Origin: Intrasporangiaceae bacterium URHB0013
GTDB lineage: Bacteria; Actinomycetota; Actinomycetes; Actinomycetales; Dermatophilaceae
DNA length: 64,000 nucleotides
Direction of reading: 5' to 3'
Assembly (NCBI GenBank): GCA_000620545.1
Contig: JIBA01000019.1
Location: 1-64,000, forward strand
How positions within the stretch are numbered: position 1 is the stretch's first letter; every line of letters begins with the position of its first letter. The position numbers and the translations under genes are program-made. Below are positions 1 through 12,721 of this stretch, piece after piece. The notes under the pieces are model-generated. The model was not told the DNA's origin. It made no database searches and saw only the letters and a program-made list of their open reading frames with translations.

Positions 1-186
1 TGGCAGCAGGTATCCGTCGGACGCCACCACGCCGGCGAACGCTGCGACGTCCACATCGGCGAGAACGTGCTCCAGTTCTGGATCGGCAACGAGCTGCTGC
101 GCACGGTCACCCGCGACAGCACCGGCCCGGTACGCAACAAGCGACCCCTAGGAGGTGCCCTCACCAAGACCCGCACGACACAATGA
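1..186 (+). CDS. IS481-type transposase, C-terminal fragment (cut by window edge)
   Basis: An open frame enters from the left edge and stops at TGA 184-186, giving 61 residues. The tail, with residues around VSVGRHHAGERCDVHIGENV followed by LQFWIGNELLRTV and a VRNKRP ending, resembles the beta-rich C-terminal domain after the DDE integrase core of IS481-family transposases. The catalytic core and left inverted repeat lie outside the window, so whether the element is intact cannot be judged. Family assignment is by recollection of the motif, not by search. Confidence 0.65.
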   Translation, partial: WQQVSVGRHHAGERCDVHIGENVLQFWIGNELLRTVTRDSTGPVRNKRPLGGALTKTRTTQ

Positions 187-521
187 CGTTACGAGTGTCA
201 AGGATCAACCGACGCAGTCACGTCAACCATCACCCGAAGCCCTACAGGGGCACCCTTCACGTCCTCGCAGGCCAGATGGCGACGGCCTGGCCCTCACTGC
301 ACGCCTTCGGCGCCGCCCTTCGGGGCGTCCTCGTGTCACCCCAGGGGATGCCATGGCTGCCGGAGGACGAAGGGTCTTCGCACACTCAGCCGACCACGCC
401 CCCGGCGGATCGGCAGGCGGAGCCGCAGTTGGTCCTAGTACCAAAGGACAATTGTCAGCCGTCCCAAGACCTTGGAGCATCATGCGGAAGAGCCGTGACA
501 CCTAGCCCCGAGGAGCCGGAC
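187..521. other. Gene-poor stretch after the transposase; probable IS right end and promoter of the next gene
   Basis: No convincing gene is seen. The sequence just after the transposase stop (about 190-220) is where the right terminal repeat of the element should lie, but it cannot be proven without the left end. A perfect 10-bp palindrome GACAATTGTC sits at 447-456, about 65 bp before the next start codon, and could be an operator or part of a promoter. The reading frame of the downstream gene stays open through this stretch, but composition and the lack of a ribosome site argue against translation here. Confidence 0.5.
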
Positions 522-1556
522 ATGAAGACGAGGACACGCATCGCGGGGGTTTTCGGGGCGGGTGCAACCATTCTGTCGCTTGTCGCCTCGGCTCTGGCTT
601 TCAGCGGTGGCCCAGCGCAAGCCGCGTCTTCCGACGGCTGCGCGAACGGCGGCTTCCGTCTGGTGAACCTGGCCACCGGAGCCACGGTCGCTGCAGCCGG
701 CGGCGACCGCATCCGTATCAGCATCCCGGCCAGCCAGTTCGGGACCACCTTCGCTGTCCGCGGCCGCTACGCCCAGTTCGACGTCCGCTCCGCCGACTTC
801 GCCGTTCTCAACCAGGCGTTCACGGGCGCCGCGAACCCGCTGGACATCACAGGAGGACGGTTCACCCCGGTCTTCGCCAGCAAGGTGCCCAACCATCGTG
901 GGCTGGTCCTGAACAGCGCCATCTCCGTCGAACTCGACGACGAGGAGCTCTCGCTCCAGCGCACCGGTACGGGGCTGTCGATGAAGATCCAGGCCAAGGA
1001 CTGTGCCCAGGGTGGCATCTTCCAGATGGAGCCCCAGCGTTCCGACGGCACGACCACTCGCATCACCCACACGCTGGCCTCGTCGACGACCACGGGCTTG
1101 ACGCCGTTCTACTTCGACAACCCGAACTTCCGCGCCAAGGTGGGGCAGTTCCTCGGCTCCGGCTGCACCGACGTGCGAACCGGCCCGCCCGGACAGTTCT
1201 GCGTCCAGGTGAGCACCCGCGTCAACATCGCCAACGACGTGTCGCCCCGCTTCGTCGCCCGCGACAGCGCCCAGGTGGCGACGCGCGTACCGCAGGCGGC
1301 CTGCAACACCGCCGCGCCGGTCACCCCGAGCGTGCGGCACTGTGGCGGTGTCTCGATCTGGGATGTCGCCAGCGGCGGTCGGATGGGCTTCGTCACCGGC
1401 GAGGACGCGACCGAAGTGGCGAACCCGCCGACCGACTGCGTGACCAACTGCCAGGCGCAGAACCAGGTACGCGGTCGCCTTGCCAACCTGGGACACCCCT
1501 TCCCCGTCCCCCAGGGGAGCCGTCTCATTCCCAGGTCTGCTCCCCTCGCCCCATGA
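522..1556 (+). CDS. Secreted protein of unknown function
   Basis: 344 residues. The start ATG 522 was chosen because GAGGAG lies 6 nt upstream and a classic signal peptide follows (MKTRTR basic end, hydrophobic stretch about 9-27, cleavage near AQA-A about residue 34). An upstream in-frame ATG at 183 would bury this signal. The mature part contains several Cys residues (about eight), suggesting disulfides in an exported protein, and no catalytic motif that I recognise. A GC-rich hairpin follows. It lies next to an insertion sequence remnant, so horizontal acquisition is possible but unproven. Confidence 0.75.
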   Translation: MKTRTRIAGVFGAGATILSLVASALAFSGGPAQAASSDGCANGGFRLVNLATGATVAAAGGDRIRISIPASQFGTTFAVRGRYAQFDVRSADFAVLNQAFTGAANPLDITGGRFTPVFASKVPNHRGLVLNSAISVELDDEELSLQRTGTGLSMKIQAKDCAQGGIFQMEPQRSDGTTTRITHTLASSTTTGLTPFYFDNPNFRAKVGQFLGSGCTDVRTGPPGQFCVQVSTRVNIANDVSPRFVARDSAQVATRVPQAACNTAAPVTPSVRHCGGVSIWDVASGGRMGFVTGEDATEVANPPTDCVTNCQAQNQVRGRLANLGHPFPVPQGSRLIPRSAPLAP

Positions 1557-1567
1557 GGAGCACGGCT

Positions 1568-1598
1568 GGGCCCCCTTCCCACACCGGGTAGGGGGCCC
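1568..1598 (+). terminator. Candidate hairpin terminator after the secreted protein
   Basis: Perfect 8-bp arms GGGCCCCC (1568-1575) and GGGGGCCC (1591-1598) with a 15-nt loop, 11 bp after the stop codon. There is no U-tract, which is usual for this GC content. Confidence 0.5.
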
Positions 1599-1689
1599 GC
1601 TGGCGTGCGCGATTCCGCGTCGTGGGAGGAGTTCCAGCCCCCTGCGGCAAGCAGTTTCGCTTTGCAGCATCAACCCCGAGAAGCCGCGG

Positions 1690-2073
1690 TCAGCGGCCCC
1701 GGCGAAACAGCCGGTCGAATCCCGAGCGATGGTGCGTCCCCGGCAGTGCTTTGGCTGTGGATGACACGGCCTCCCGGGTGCCCTCCAAAGCCTTGTCGCT
1801 TCCCCGCCGCAGGCCCTTCTTCGGGCCTTTGACGGACTTCTTCATGTCCTTGGTCCCTCGCTTGATCGCCTCCCCCGCCTCCTCAATGGGATGCCGGGCA
1901 GCACGGGGAAGCACCATCAGGGCGGCTAGGTCGAACAGCCGGCGGGCAAGCATGAGCACAGGGATGCCGAGCGGCAGCAGGATGATCGTGATGCACAGGA
2001 CAGCACCCACCAACCCGACCACTCCAGCGAGCACCCAGACCAGTCCGGCAGCGAGCCAACGCAGTATCTTCAT
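1690..2073 (-). CDS. Small membrane protein with basic cytoplasmic tail, unknown function
   Basis: 127 residues. Two hydrophobic segments in the first ~45 residues (WLAAGLVWVLAGVVGLVGAV then IIILLPLGIPVLML-like) are followed by an amphipathic, Lys/Arg-rich tail (repeated KK/KR clusters, FDRLFRRGR end) expected in the cytoplasm. The ATG at 2073 is preferred because GAGGAG sits 6 nt upstream; an ATG two codons earlier abuts the ribosome site directly. Divergent from the GH2 gene. No family recognised. Confidence 0.7.
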   Translation of the reverse strand: MKILRWLAAGLVWVLAGVVGLVGAVLCITIILLPLGIPVLMLARRLFDLAALMVLPRAARHPIEEAGEAIKRGTKDMKKSVKGPKKGLRRGSDKALEGTREAVSSTAKALPGTHHRSGFDRLFRRGR

Positions 2074-2189
2074 GGTCATCTCCTCTTGCTAGAGACGTTC
2101 CCCGTCCGGCGTTGCGACTAACCGTTCACGGCCGATGGGCCCTTGCGCCGCAGATGCGATGCCCAGCTCAGATGATCCATCCTTGAGCG

Positions 2190-4088
2190 ATGGAGCCTTC
2201 CACCGACGCATCCCCAGACTCGGCGACGACCTCGGAGACCGCAGCTCCCGAACCGGGTCGACACTTCCGACCGCAGATGACCAGACCCCACTGGGTCGAC
2301 CTCACGGGCCCCTGGGGTTTTGCCTTCGACGACGCGTCCGTGGGCATGAGCCAGCAGTGGCAGCGTCGCGAGGACGTCTTCGACCGCACCATCGAGGTGC
2401 CGTTCCCGTTCGAGTCCTCAGCGAGCGGCATCGGCGACACCGGCTTCCACCCAGTCGTCTGGTACCGCCGGACGGCGACCGTGACCGCGCGGCGGGGCCG
2501 GCGGGTGCTGCTGCACTTCGGGGCGGTCGACTACCGCGCGCACGTCTGGGTCAACGGGCACGCCGTCGCCTACCACGAGGGCGGCCACACACCCTTCACA
2601 GCTGACATCACGTCGGTTCTCGAGGACTCGAGCGAGCAGGTCGTCGTCGTCCGCGCGGAGGATTCTCCGCTCGACCTGCGCCAGCCGCGCGGCAAGCAGG
2701 ACTGGCAGCCCGAGTCCCACGCCATCTGGTACGACCGCACGTCCGGCATCTGGCAGCCGGTCTGGCTGGAGGACGTGCCCGCCACGAGGATCCGGCACCT
2801 CAACTGGACTCCAGACGTCGATCACCGGGGGCTCGACCTCACCGTCCGGCTGCGCAGCGACCACGCGGGCCGGCGCAACCTCACGCTGCGGGTCGTCCTC
2901 AGTCAGGCTGGCCGCCTGCTCGCCGACGACACGTATGCCGTTCAGGCGACGGAGACCCAACGCCGCATCTCGATCGTCGAGAGCGACATGAGCATCGGCC
3001 ACTCCGACCTGCTGTGGACCCCCGAGCACCCCAACCTCATCGACGCGACCGTCACCCTGCTCGAGGACGGCGAGGTGATCGACGAGGTGGGCAGCTACAC
3101 CGCCCTGCGCAGCCTCACGGCCTCGCGAGACCGGTTGCTCCTCAACGGACGGCCCTACTACCTCCGGCTCGTGCTCGCCCAGAACTTCTGGCCGGAGTCG
3201 CACCTCGCCGCACCCGATGGCGAGGCCTTGAGGCGGGAGGTCGAGCTGGTCAAGGAGCTCGGTTTCAACGGCGTCCGGCTGCACCAGAAGGTGGAGGACC
3301 CGCGCTTCCTGGAGTGGTGCGACCGCCTGGGCCTGCTGGTGTGGGCCGAGATGCCGGCGGCCTACGAGTTCTCGAGCCAGACGATCGACAGGGTCACCCG
3401 CGAGTGGATGGAGGTGCTGGAGCGCGATGCCAGCCACCCCTGCGTCATCGCGTGGGTGCCCGTCAACGAGAGCTGGGGAGTTCCGGCCCTCGAGAGGTCC
3501 CGTGAGCAGCAGGACTTCGTCCGGGCCATCTACCACCTGACGAAGGCGCTCGACCCCGAGCGCCTCGTCATCGGCAACGACGGCTGGGAGCAGCCGGTCA
3601 CCGACGTGCTCACCGTGCACGACTACACCTCCAGGGGCGAGGTGCTGCGGGAACGCTACGGTACGCGCGCTGCGTTGGCGGAGACCCTCGAGCACACCCA
3701 GCCGTCCTACCGCAGCATCCTGCTGCCCGGCTATGTGCCACAGGTCGCCCCCGTGGTCATCAGCGAGTTCGGTGGCATCTCGCTCGACCTCGACGACCGT
3801 GACGGCTGGCGTGGCTACGGCGCTGTCCGCTCCCCCGAGGAGCTGCTCCGCGGCTACGAGGACCTGGTCTGTGCGCTCCTCTCGAGCCCCGTGGTCACCG
3901 GCTTCTGCTGGACGCAGCTCACCGACACCCAGCAGGAGCGCAACGGCCTGCTGACTGCGGCGCGCGAGCCGAAAGCCCCGACCGAGCAGATCCGGGCCAT
4001 CACGACCCGGGTCTCCGCGGCCGTGGCAGGCGACGCCGTCAGCGAGTTCGCCTACGGCGACTACACGCCGGACCACCCCGACGACTGA
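2190..4088 (+). CDS. Glycoside hydrolase family 2 protein (beta-galactosidase/glucuronidase type)
   Basis: 632 residues, cytoplasmic (no signal peptide). The layout is that of GH2: an N-terminal sugar-binding jelly-roll (about 30-200, with WYRRTATV), an immunoglobulin-like domain (about 200-310), and a TIM barrel from about 315. The acid/base is predicted as Glu427 in VNESWG and the nucleophile as Glu526 in ISEFGG, the expected GH2 pair. The protein is shorter than LacZ and of beta-glucuronidase size. Substrate cannot be read from the sequence. It precedes the GH1/GT4 fusion and glf on the same strand, separated by 153 bp with a structured element, so a common role in a galactose- or galactofuranose-containing glycan is inferred. 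Confidence 0.9.
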   Translation: MEPSTDASPDSATTSETAAPEPGRHFRPQMTRPHWVDLTGPWGFAFDDASVGMSQQWQRREDVFDRTIEVPFPFESSASGIGDTGFHPVVWYRRTATVTARRGRRVLLHFGAVDYRAHVWVNGHAVAYHEGGHTPFTADITSVLEDSSEQVVVVRAEDSPLDLRQPRGKQDWQPESHAIWYDRTSGIWQPVWLEDVPATRIRHLNWTPDVDHRGLDLTVRLRSDHAGRRNLTLRVVLSQAGRLLADDTYAVQATETQRRISIVESDMSIGHSDLLWTPEHPNLIDATVTLLEDGEVIDEVGSYTALRSLTASRDRLLLNGRPYYLRLVLAQNFWPESHLAAPDGEALRREVELVKELGFNGVRLHQKVEDPRFLEWCDRLGLLVWAEMPAAYEFSSQTIDRVTREWMEVLERDASHPCVIAWVPVNESWGVPALERSREQQDFVRAIYHLTKALDPERLVIGNDGWEQPVTDVLTVHDYTSRGEVLRERYGTRAALAETLEHTQPSYRSILLPGYVPQVAPVVISEFGGISLDLDDRDGWRGYGAVRSPEELLRGYEDLVCALLSSPVVTGFCWTQLTDTQQERNGLLTAAREPKAPTEQIRAITTRVSAAVAGDAVSEFAYGDYTPDHPDD

Positions 4089-4135
4089 ACGCACACTCGA
4101 GCCGCGAAGCCCTCCCCGGTTTGGCTCCTCCTCAC

Positions 4136-4173
4136 GCGGGTAAGCCGTTGCCGAGTCACTCGGTTAAACCCGC
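4136..4173 (+). promoter_or_regulatory. Nested inverted repeats between GH2 and the GH1/GT4 gene
   Basis: An outer pair GCGGGT (4136-4141)/ACCCGC (4168-4173) encloses a perfect 13-bp palindrome CCGAGT-C-ACTCGG (4151-4163). It could be an operator for a local repressor, or an attenuating or terminating hairpin that separates the GH2 transcript from the downstream operon. There is no U-tract. Confidence 0.4.
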
Positions 4174-4241
4174 AGCCGCGTCCCCCATCCCGTTCTGGGA
4201 CTGCACCTGTGATGCGGCCGCCGGCCCGAGAGGACCACCCC

Positions 4242-8295
<4,054 letters not shown>

Positions 8296-8366
8296 GCACG
8301 CCCGCCAGAACGGCCTGCTCGACCGCCAAGTCGGCCAAAGCCTTCTCGCGGCAGGCCTCCTGCTCC

Positions 8367-8372
8367 TAGAGT
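8367..8372 (+). promoter_or_regulatory. -10 element (TAGAGT) of a leaderless transcript
   Basis: TAGAGT lies 7 nt before ATG 8380, placing the transcription start at or next to that codon. The same TANNNT plus 6-7 nt geometry recurs at many genes in this window. Confidence 0.55.
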
Positions 8373-8379
8373 CGCTGCC

Positions 8380-8421
8380 ATGGCGGCGCACGGGCGGCGG
8401 CGGGGTCACACCCGCCCATGA
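8380..8421 (+). CDS. 13-residue leader ORF coupled to the SpoIIE-type phosphatase gene
   Basis: ATG 8380 opens a 13-codon frame (MAAHGRRRGHTRP) whose TGA at 8419-8421 overlaps the ATG (8418) of the phosphatase gene. With a -10 element 7 nt upstream it would be translated from a leaderless mRNA, and the main gene, which has no clear Shine-Dalgarno, would be reached by termination-reinitiation. Arg/His-rich content may make translation sensitive to arginine supply; that is speculation. Confidence 0.45.
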   Translation: MAAHGRRRGHTRP

Positions 8422-10595
8422 CGGTAGGCGTGGGGGCGGTGGACACCTCGGGCCCTGCCGTCCTGCCCACGACCATCTCGTCCGCCCACCGCCTGGTCCG
8501 CCTGGCCGGGATCGCCATCGCCTACTACCTCGGCGCGCGCCTCGGACTGGGCCTCTCCCTCGTCGGCAACGACGTCACGCCGCTCTGGCCTCCGACCGGG
8601 GTCGCGGTCGCCGCCCTGCTCGTCTTCGGGCGCGCCTCCTGGCCCGCCGTCGCCGTCGCTGCCCTCGCGGTGAACCTCCCGATCAGCGCCAACCCGCTGG
8701 CTGCACTCGTGACCGCTGCGGGCAACACGCTCGCGCCGGTCATCGCCGTCACGCTGTTGCAGCGGGCCGGCTTCCGTCGCCAGCTCGACCGGCAGCGCGA
8801 CGCCCTCGCCATCGTCTTCCTCGGCGCCCTGGCGAGCATGCTCGTCAGCGCGACCATCGGGTCGTGCACCCTGGTCGCCTCCGGCTCGATCACGACGGCC
8901 GAGCTGCCCGCGGCGTGGGCCGTCTGGTGGACGGGAGACGCGATGGGCGTCCTCGCCGTCGCGCCCTTCCTGCTGTGCCTGCCCCTGTTCTGGGAGCAGC
9001 GCCGCTGGCCCGTGCGCACGTGGCTGGAGGCCCTCGCCATCATCGCCGCGGCACTGGTCGTCGTCGCGAGCGCGGTGACCACCGGGCTCCACCTCTTCTT
9101 CCTCACCATCCCGCTCCTGGGCTGCGCGGCGTGGCGCCTGCAGGTGCGTGGTGCCGCTCCGGCGGCGCTGATGGCCTCGCTCCTCGCGACCTGGGCAGCC
9201 GCCCACGACCGCGGGCCCTTCGCCGGCAAGACCCTGCTCGAGCAGATGGTGACGCTCCAGGCCTTCAATGCGTGCGTGGCTCTCACCTCGTTCTTCCTCG
9301 CGGCCCTCGTCAGCGAGCGCATGCACGTGGCCGCCGCGCTGACCGCCGCCGCCGCTGACCTGGAACGACGCGTCGAGCAGCGCACGGCTCAGCTGTCCGC
9401 CGCGAACACCCGTCTGGTGCAGGAGATCCAGGAGCGCTCCGAGGCGCAGGAGCAGCTGAGTCACGAGGAGGCCCGCGCCCAGCGTGAGCACCAGATCGCC
9501 GAGACCCTCCAGCGCAGCCTGCTGCCGGACCGTCTGCCCGACGTGCCCGGTGTCGCCCTCGCTGCGCGCTACGTGCCGGCCACGGCCGATGTGCAGGTCG
9601 GCGGCGACTGGTACGACGTCGTGCAGCTCCCCGGCGGCCTCATCGGACTCGCGATCGGCGACGTCGCCGGCCACGGCCTTGCTGCCGCCGCGACCATGGT
9701 GCAGGTGCGCATGGCCCTGCGCGCGTACGCCCTGCAGGACCCGTCACCCCCCGCCGTCATGCGCGGCGTCCACCAGCTCGTCGGCCAGCTGCCGGTCCCC
9801 GAGATGGTCACGCTCGTCTACCTCGTCTTCGACCCGGCCACGCGCCGTCTGCGGTGGACGAATGCCGGTCACCCTCCCGCCCTCACGTTCGCGCACGGCG
9901 CGGGCACCTATCTCTCCGGCGCGCTGTCCCCACCCGTGGGGGTCACCGTCGACGCGTCGTTCACCGAGGCCAGCAGCGTCCTACCGGCCGGGGCGACGCT
10001 CCTGCTCTACACGGACGGTCTCATCGAGCGGCGCGGGGTTTCGCTGACCGACGGCCTGGACCGCCTGTCCCGCGAGGCGTCCGCTGCGCCCGTCGGTGAC
10101 GGCCTCGAGGTGCTCTGCGACCGGCTCCTCGGCACCTTCCTCGACGAGGACCACATCGAGGACGACGTGGCGATGCTCGTGATGCGCCCCGCGCCCTCCG
10201 TCGACGGCGAGCTCGAGGTCCGGCTGCCCGCAGAGGCCCGCAACCTCGTGCAGGTCCGCGGCGCCCTGCGTCGCTGGCTCAGGGAGGCAACGGTGTCGGA
10301 GACCGATGTCAACGAGGTCCTCGTCGCCTGCGGCGAGGCCTGCGCCAACGTCGTCCAGCACGCCTACAGCGGTCAGGGCTCCCCCGGCGAGCTCGTCGTC
10401 GAGGCCCACCTCGTCGGTGCCGACCTCGAGGTCCGCGTCCGCGACCACGGCCACTGGCGACCGGCCGCCGACCGCGGGGGCGGCTGGGGACTTCAGCTCA
10501 TGGACGCCCTCATGGACGGCGTCGACATCGAGCACACGCCCGACGGCACCGACGTGCGCCTCCGCCGCCGCCTCCACCTCGGGGTCGACGCGTGA
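8418..10595 (+). CDS. MASE1 membrane sensor, SpoIIE-type PP2C phosphatase and HATPase protein
   Basis: 725 residues. Residues about 20-300 are a multi-spanning MASE1-like sensor, followed by a coiled coil (about 310-365, LERRVEQRTAQLSAANTRL), a PP2C-type SpoIIE phosphatase (about 370-590, with GGDWYD, GDVAGHGLAAA, TDGLIE and EDDVAMLV metal-binding motifs) and a C-terminal RsbW-like ATPase (about 600-720, N-box EACANVVQHAY, GGGWGLQLM). It probably senses a membrane signal, dephosphorylates a STAS antagonist and carries its own antagonist kinase-like domain. The next gene, overlapping by GTGA, is a STAS protein with the expected serine, its likely substrate. No sigma factor is nearby. Confidence 0.9.
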   Translation: MTVGVGAVDTSGPAVLPTTISSAHRLVRLAGIAIAYYLGARLGLGLSLVGNDVTPLWPPTGVAVAALLVFGRASWPAVAVAALAVNLPISANPLAALVTAAGNTLAPVIAVTLLQRAGFRRQLDRQRDALAIVFLGALASMLVSATIGSCTLVASGSITTAELPAAWAVWWTGDAMGVLAVAPFLLCLPLFWEQRRWPVRTWLEALAIIAAALVVVASAVTTGLHLFFLTIPLLGCAAWRLQVRGAAPAALMASLLATWAAAHDRGPFAGKTLLEQMVTLQAFNACVALTSFFLAALVSERMHVAAALTAAAADLERRVEQRTAQLSAANTRLVQEIQERSEAQEQLSHEEARAQREHQIAETLQRSLLPDRLPDVPGVALAARYVPATADVQVGGDWYDVVQLPGGLIGLAIGDVAGHGLAAAATMVQVRMALRAYALQDPSPPAVMRGVHQLVGQLPVPEMVTLVYLVFDPATRRLRWTNAGHPPALTFAHGAGTYLSGALSPPVGVTVDASFTEASSVLPAGATLLLYTDGLIERRGVSLTDGLDRLSREASAAPVGDGLEVLCDRLLGTFLDEDHIEDDVAMLVMRPAPSVDGELEVRLPAEARNLVQVRGALRRWLREATVSETDVNEVLVACGEACANVVQHAYSGQGSPGELVVEAHLVGADLEVRVRDHGHWRPAADRGGGWGLQLMDALMDGVDIEHTPDGTDVRLRRRLHLGVDA

Positions 10596-11056
10596 GCGAC
10601 CTCGCCCGCGTCGAGACGACGCGCTCCGGCACCACTCAGCTCGTCCGCGTGGTCGGCGAGCTCGACCTCTCCAACGCCCGCGAGCTCACCGATGCCCTCG
10701 GCCACGCCGTCCCCGAGGACGTCATTCTCGTCGTCGTCGACCTCACCGGTACGACCTACGTCGACAGCGCCGCCATCGCGTCGTTCTTCCGGCTCTCCCA
10801 GCGCCTGCGCGACCGCCGCCAGGACTTGCGCATCGTCGTCCCGGAGACCTCACCCATCCGAGCCGTCATCGAGCTGACCCGCCTGAGCCACGTGATCCCC
10901 GTCGACGAGAGCGCCCCGGATCTCCCGCGCCCCGAGATGGCGTATGCCGTCCTCCCGCAGGAGGGCGAGCCTGCTCCGTCCGCGCCCCCCGGCGGCGAGG
11001 ACGCGCCGCCCGGAGGGCCCCGGCCCGTGGACGACGAGGGCCCGAGCACCGACTAG
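10592..11056 (+). CDS. STAS-domain anti-anti-sigma factor
   Basis: 154 residues, GTG start overlapping the previous stop by 4 nt. Residues about 1-105 form a STAS domain of the SpoIIAA/RsbV type. Ser59 in TYVDSAAIAS is in the position of the phospho-acceptor. The C-terminal ~45 residues are a Pro/Glu/Asp-rich disordered tail not typical of short RsbV proteins. It is expected to bind an anti-sigma kinase when unphosphorylated and to be reactivated by the upstream phosphatase. Confidence 0.9.
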   Translation: MSDLARVETTRSGTTQLVRVVGELDLSNARELTDALGHAVPEDVILVVVDLTGTTYVDSAAIASFFRLSQRLRDRRQDLRIVVPETSPIRAVIELTRLSHVIPVDESAPDLPRPEMAYAVLPQEGEPAPSAPPGGEDAPPGGPRPVDDEGPSTD

Positions 11057-11128
11057 CTGCGCCTCCTGCGGTGGTGCGACCCCAGCATCCGGCGACCGGG
11101 ACGGCCGGTACCTGACAGCGGGCGGTGG

Positions 11129-11812
11129 TCAGACGGTCTGGGTGGCGACGCCACGGAGCAGGGCGAGGTAGTCCCCCACCGGACGGGCCCCCGTCACCGC
11201 GGCATAGTCGTTGGCGAGGACGAAGGGCGTCGACGTGACGCCCATGGCGCGGGCCCGCTGCTCGTCCGCGCGCACCTGCTCGGCGTACTCCTCGGAGGCG
11301 AGCACGGCAGAGACGCGGCGCTCGTCGAGACCGCACTCGGCCGACAGCCGCTGGAGCACCTCGTGGTCGTCGATCGGCAGGCCCTCACCGAAGTGGGCCG
11401 TGTGCAAGCGCTCGACCGCAGCGGAGCGCAGCGCGGGACCGCCCATCTCGCCGGCGAGGGCGCACAGCCGGTGGGCGTCGAAGGTGTTGGCACGCACGGC
11501 GCGGTCCCAGTCGAAGACGAGGTCGTCGGCCTCGGCCACCTCGCTGGCCTTGGCGTTCATCAGCCGGCCGGCACCGGCGTCGCCGCCGTGCCGCACCCCC
11601 AGGTGCTCGCTGACGGGCACGGCGCCACCGACCGGGACGTCGGGGTCGAGCTCGAAGGACCGCAGACGGATGGTGACGTCGTGCGGACGCTCGAAGGCGG
11701 CGACAGCCGCCTCCACCCGCCGCTTCGCGACCCAGGAGTAGGGGCAGACCAGGTCACTCCAGAGGTCGAGCTCGATGAGGGTCGTGGACTCGGCGGCAGG
11801 CTGATCGGTCAT
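11129..11812 (-). CDS. DsbA/FrnE-family thioredoxin-fold protein with CPYS active site
   Basis: 227 residues from ATG 11812 (an in-frame TTG at 11824 is possible). The fold is shown by the DLWSDLVCPYSWVAKRR start, an inserted helical domain and the cis-Pro region TSTPFVLAND near the end. The catalytic site is CPYS: Cys23 remains but the resolving Cys is Ser, so disulfide exchange by a dithiol mechanism is unlikely; a monothiol or isomerase/glutathione-type role is possible. No signal peptide, so cytoplasmic. Converges with the STAS gene. Confidence 0.88.
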   Translation of the reverse strand: MTDQPAAESTTLIELDLWSDLVCPYSWVAKRRVEAAVAAFERPHDVTIRLRSFELDPDVPVGGAVPVSEHLGVRHGGDAGAGRLMNAKASEVAEADDLVFDWDRAVRANTFDAHRLCALAGEMGGPALRSAAVERLHTAHFGEGLPIDDHEVLQRLSAECGLDERRVSAVLASEEYAEQVRADEQRARAMGVTSTPFVLANDYAAVTGARPVGDYLALLRGVATQTV

Positions 11813-11908
11813 CGACTCAGTCAACCACGGACGGCGACGGCGCCGGAAAAGCGTTGCGCCCCCACCGGATCCGGTGGGGGCGCAGCGAGAGGCGTGAGAG
11901 CTGGCGGC

Positions 11909-12715
11909 TCAGATGCGCCCGTACATCGAGGGCGTGGTCCAGATCGAGTGGTTGCCGATCACGGTGCCGGTGCGCTGGGCGTCGATCATGCGGCCGGGGC
12001 TGACGTAGATGCCCACGTGGTAGATCGGCGAGCCGAAGAAGACGAGGTCGCCCGGGCGGGGGTTGCTCACCGGCGTCGAGGCCGCGGCCTGCGCGGACGC
12101 GGTGCGCGGGATCGAGATACCGGCCTGGCGGTAGACGTACGAGGTGAGGCCCGAGCAGTCGAAGCCCGCCGGGGTCGTGCCGCCGTATCGGTAGGGCACC
12201 CCGAAGTAGGACTGGGCGATACCGACGATGCCGGAGGCGCTCGGGGCGGGTGCCACGTTGAGCGCTGCCCGCGTGGTCGAGCCCGAACGCGACGAGCGGT
12301 CCGGAGCGGCCTGACGCTCGGCGACAGCCTCGGTGGCAGCCTGCTCGGCAGCCTCCTTGGCCTTCTCCGCAGCCTCCTTCTCGGCGCGCTGCGTCTTGAC
12401 CTTGATGTCCTCGATGACGACCGGCTTGACCTTGCCCTGCTTGAGAGCGGGCTTGGCGTAACCGATGGCCGACAGGGCGTTGCCGGCCTTGAGGGTGCCC
12501 ACCTGCGGGCCGACGGCGGCCGGGGCGGCGACGCTGCTCTGGCCGTCCGCGGCGTTCGCCGTGCCGGCGAACGAGGCGACGAGACCACCCGAGGCCGCAA
12601 CGATCGCGGCACCCTTCACGGCGGGCTGGGCAGACTCCTTGGCGATCGTCTTGAGCTCCGAGATCGCGTTGAAGCGACCGGGGGCGCGGTGGCGCCCGGG
12701 AACGTTCTGAGCCAC
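11909..12715 (-). CDS. Secreted NlpC/P60 peptidoglycan endopeptidase
   Basis: 268 residues from GTG 12715 (GAGAGG 7 nt upstream). An N-terminal basic region and hydrophobic segment ending near NAADG suggest export. A coiled-coil-like Lys/Glu/Ala stretch (about 95-140) leads to a C-terminal NlpC/P60 domain with the catalytic Cys in GFDCSGL, His in YHVGIYV and a third polar residue near IGNHS. It is predicted to cleave D-Glu to diaminopimelate peptide bonds in cell-wall turnover. Expression is preceded by a c-di-AMP riboswitch, tying wall hydrolysis to turgor/second-messenger state. Confidence 0.92.
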   Translation of the reverse strand: MAQNVPGRHRAPGRFNAISELKTIAKESAQPAVKGAAIVAASGGLVASFAGTANAADGQSSVAAPAAVGPQVGTLKAGNALSAIGYAKPALKQGKVKPVVIEDIKVKTQRAEKEAAEKAKEAAEQAATEAVAERQAAPDRSSRSGSTTRAALNVAPAPSASGIVGIAQSYFGVPYRYGGTTPAGFDCSGLTSYVYRQAGISIPRTASAQAAASTPVSNPRPGDLVFFGSPIYHVGIYVSPGRMIDAQRTGTVIGNHSIWTTPSMYGRI

Positions 12716-12721
12716 GTTTGA

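Noticed and set aside
190-230. Right inverted repeat of the IS481 element
   Set aside because: Plausible by position, but the left end is outside the window so the repeat and target duplication cannot be shown.
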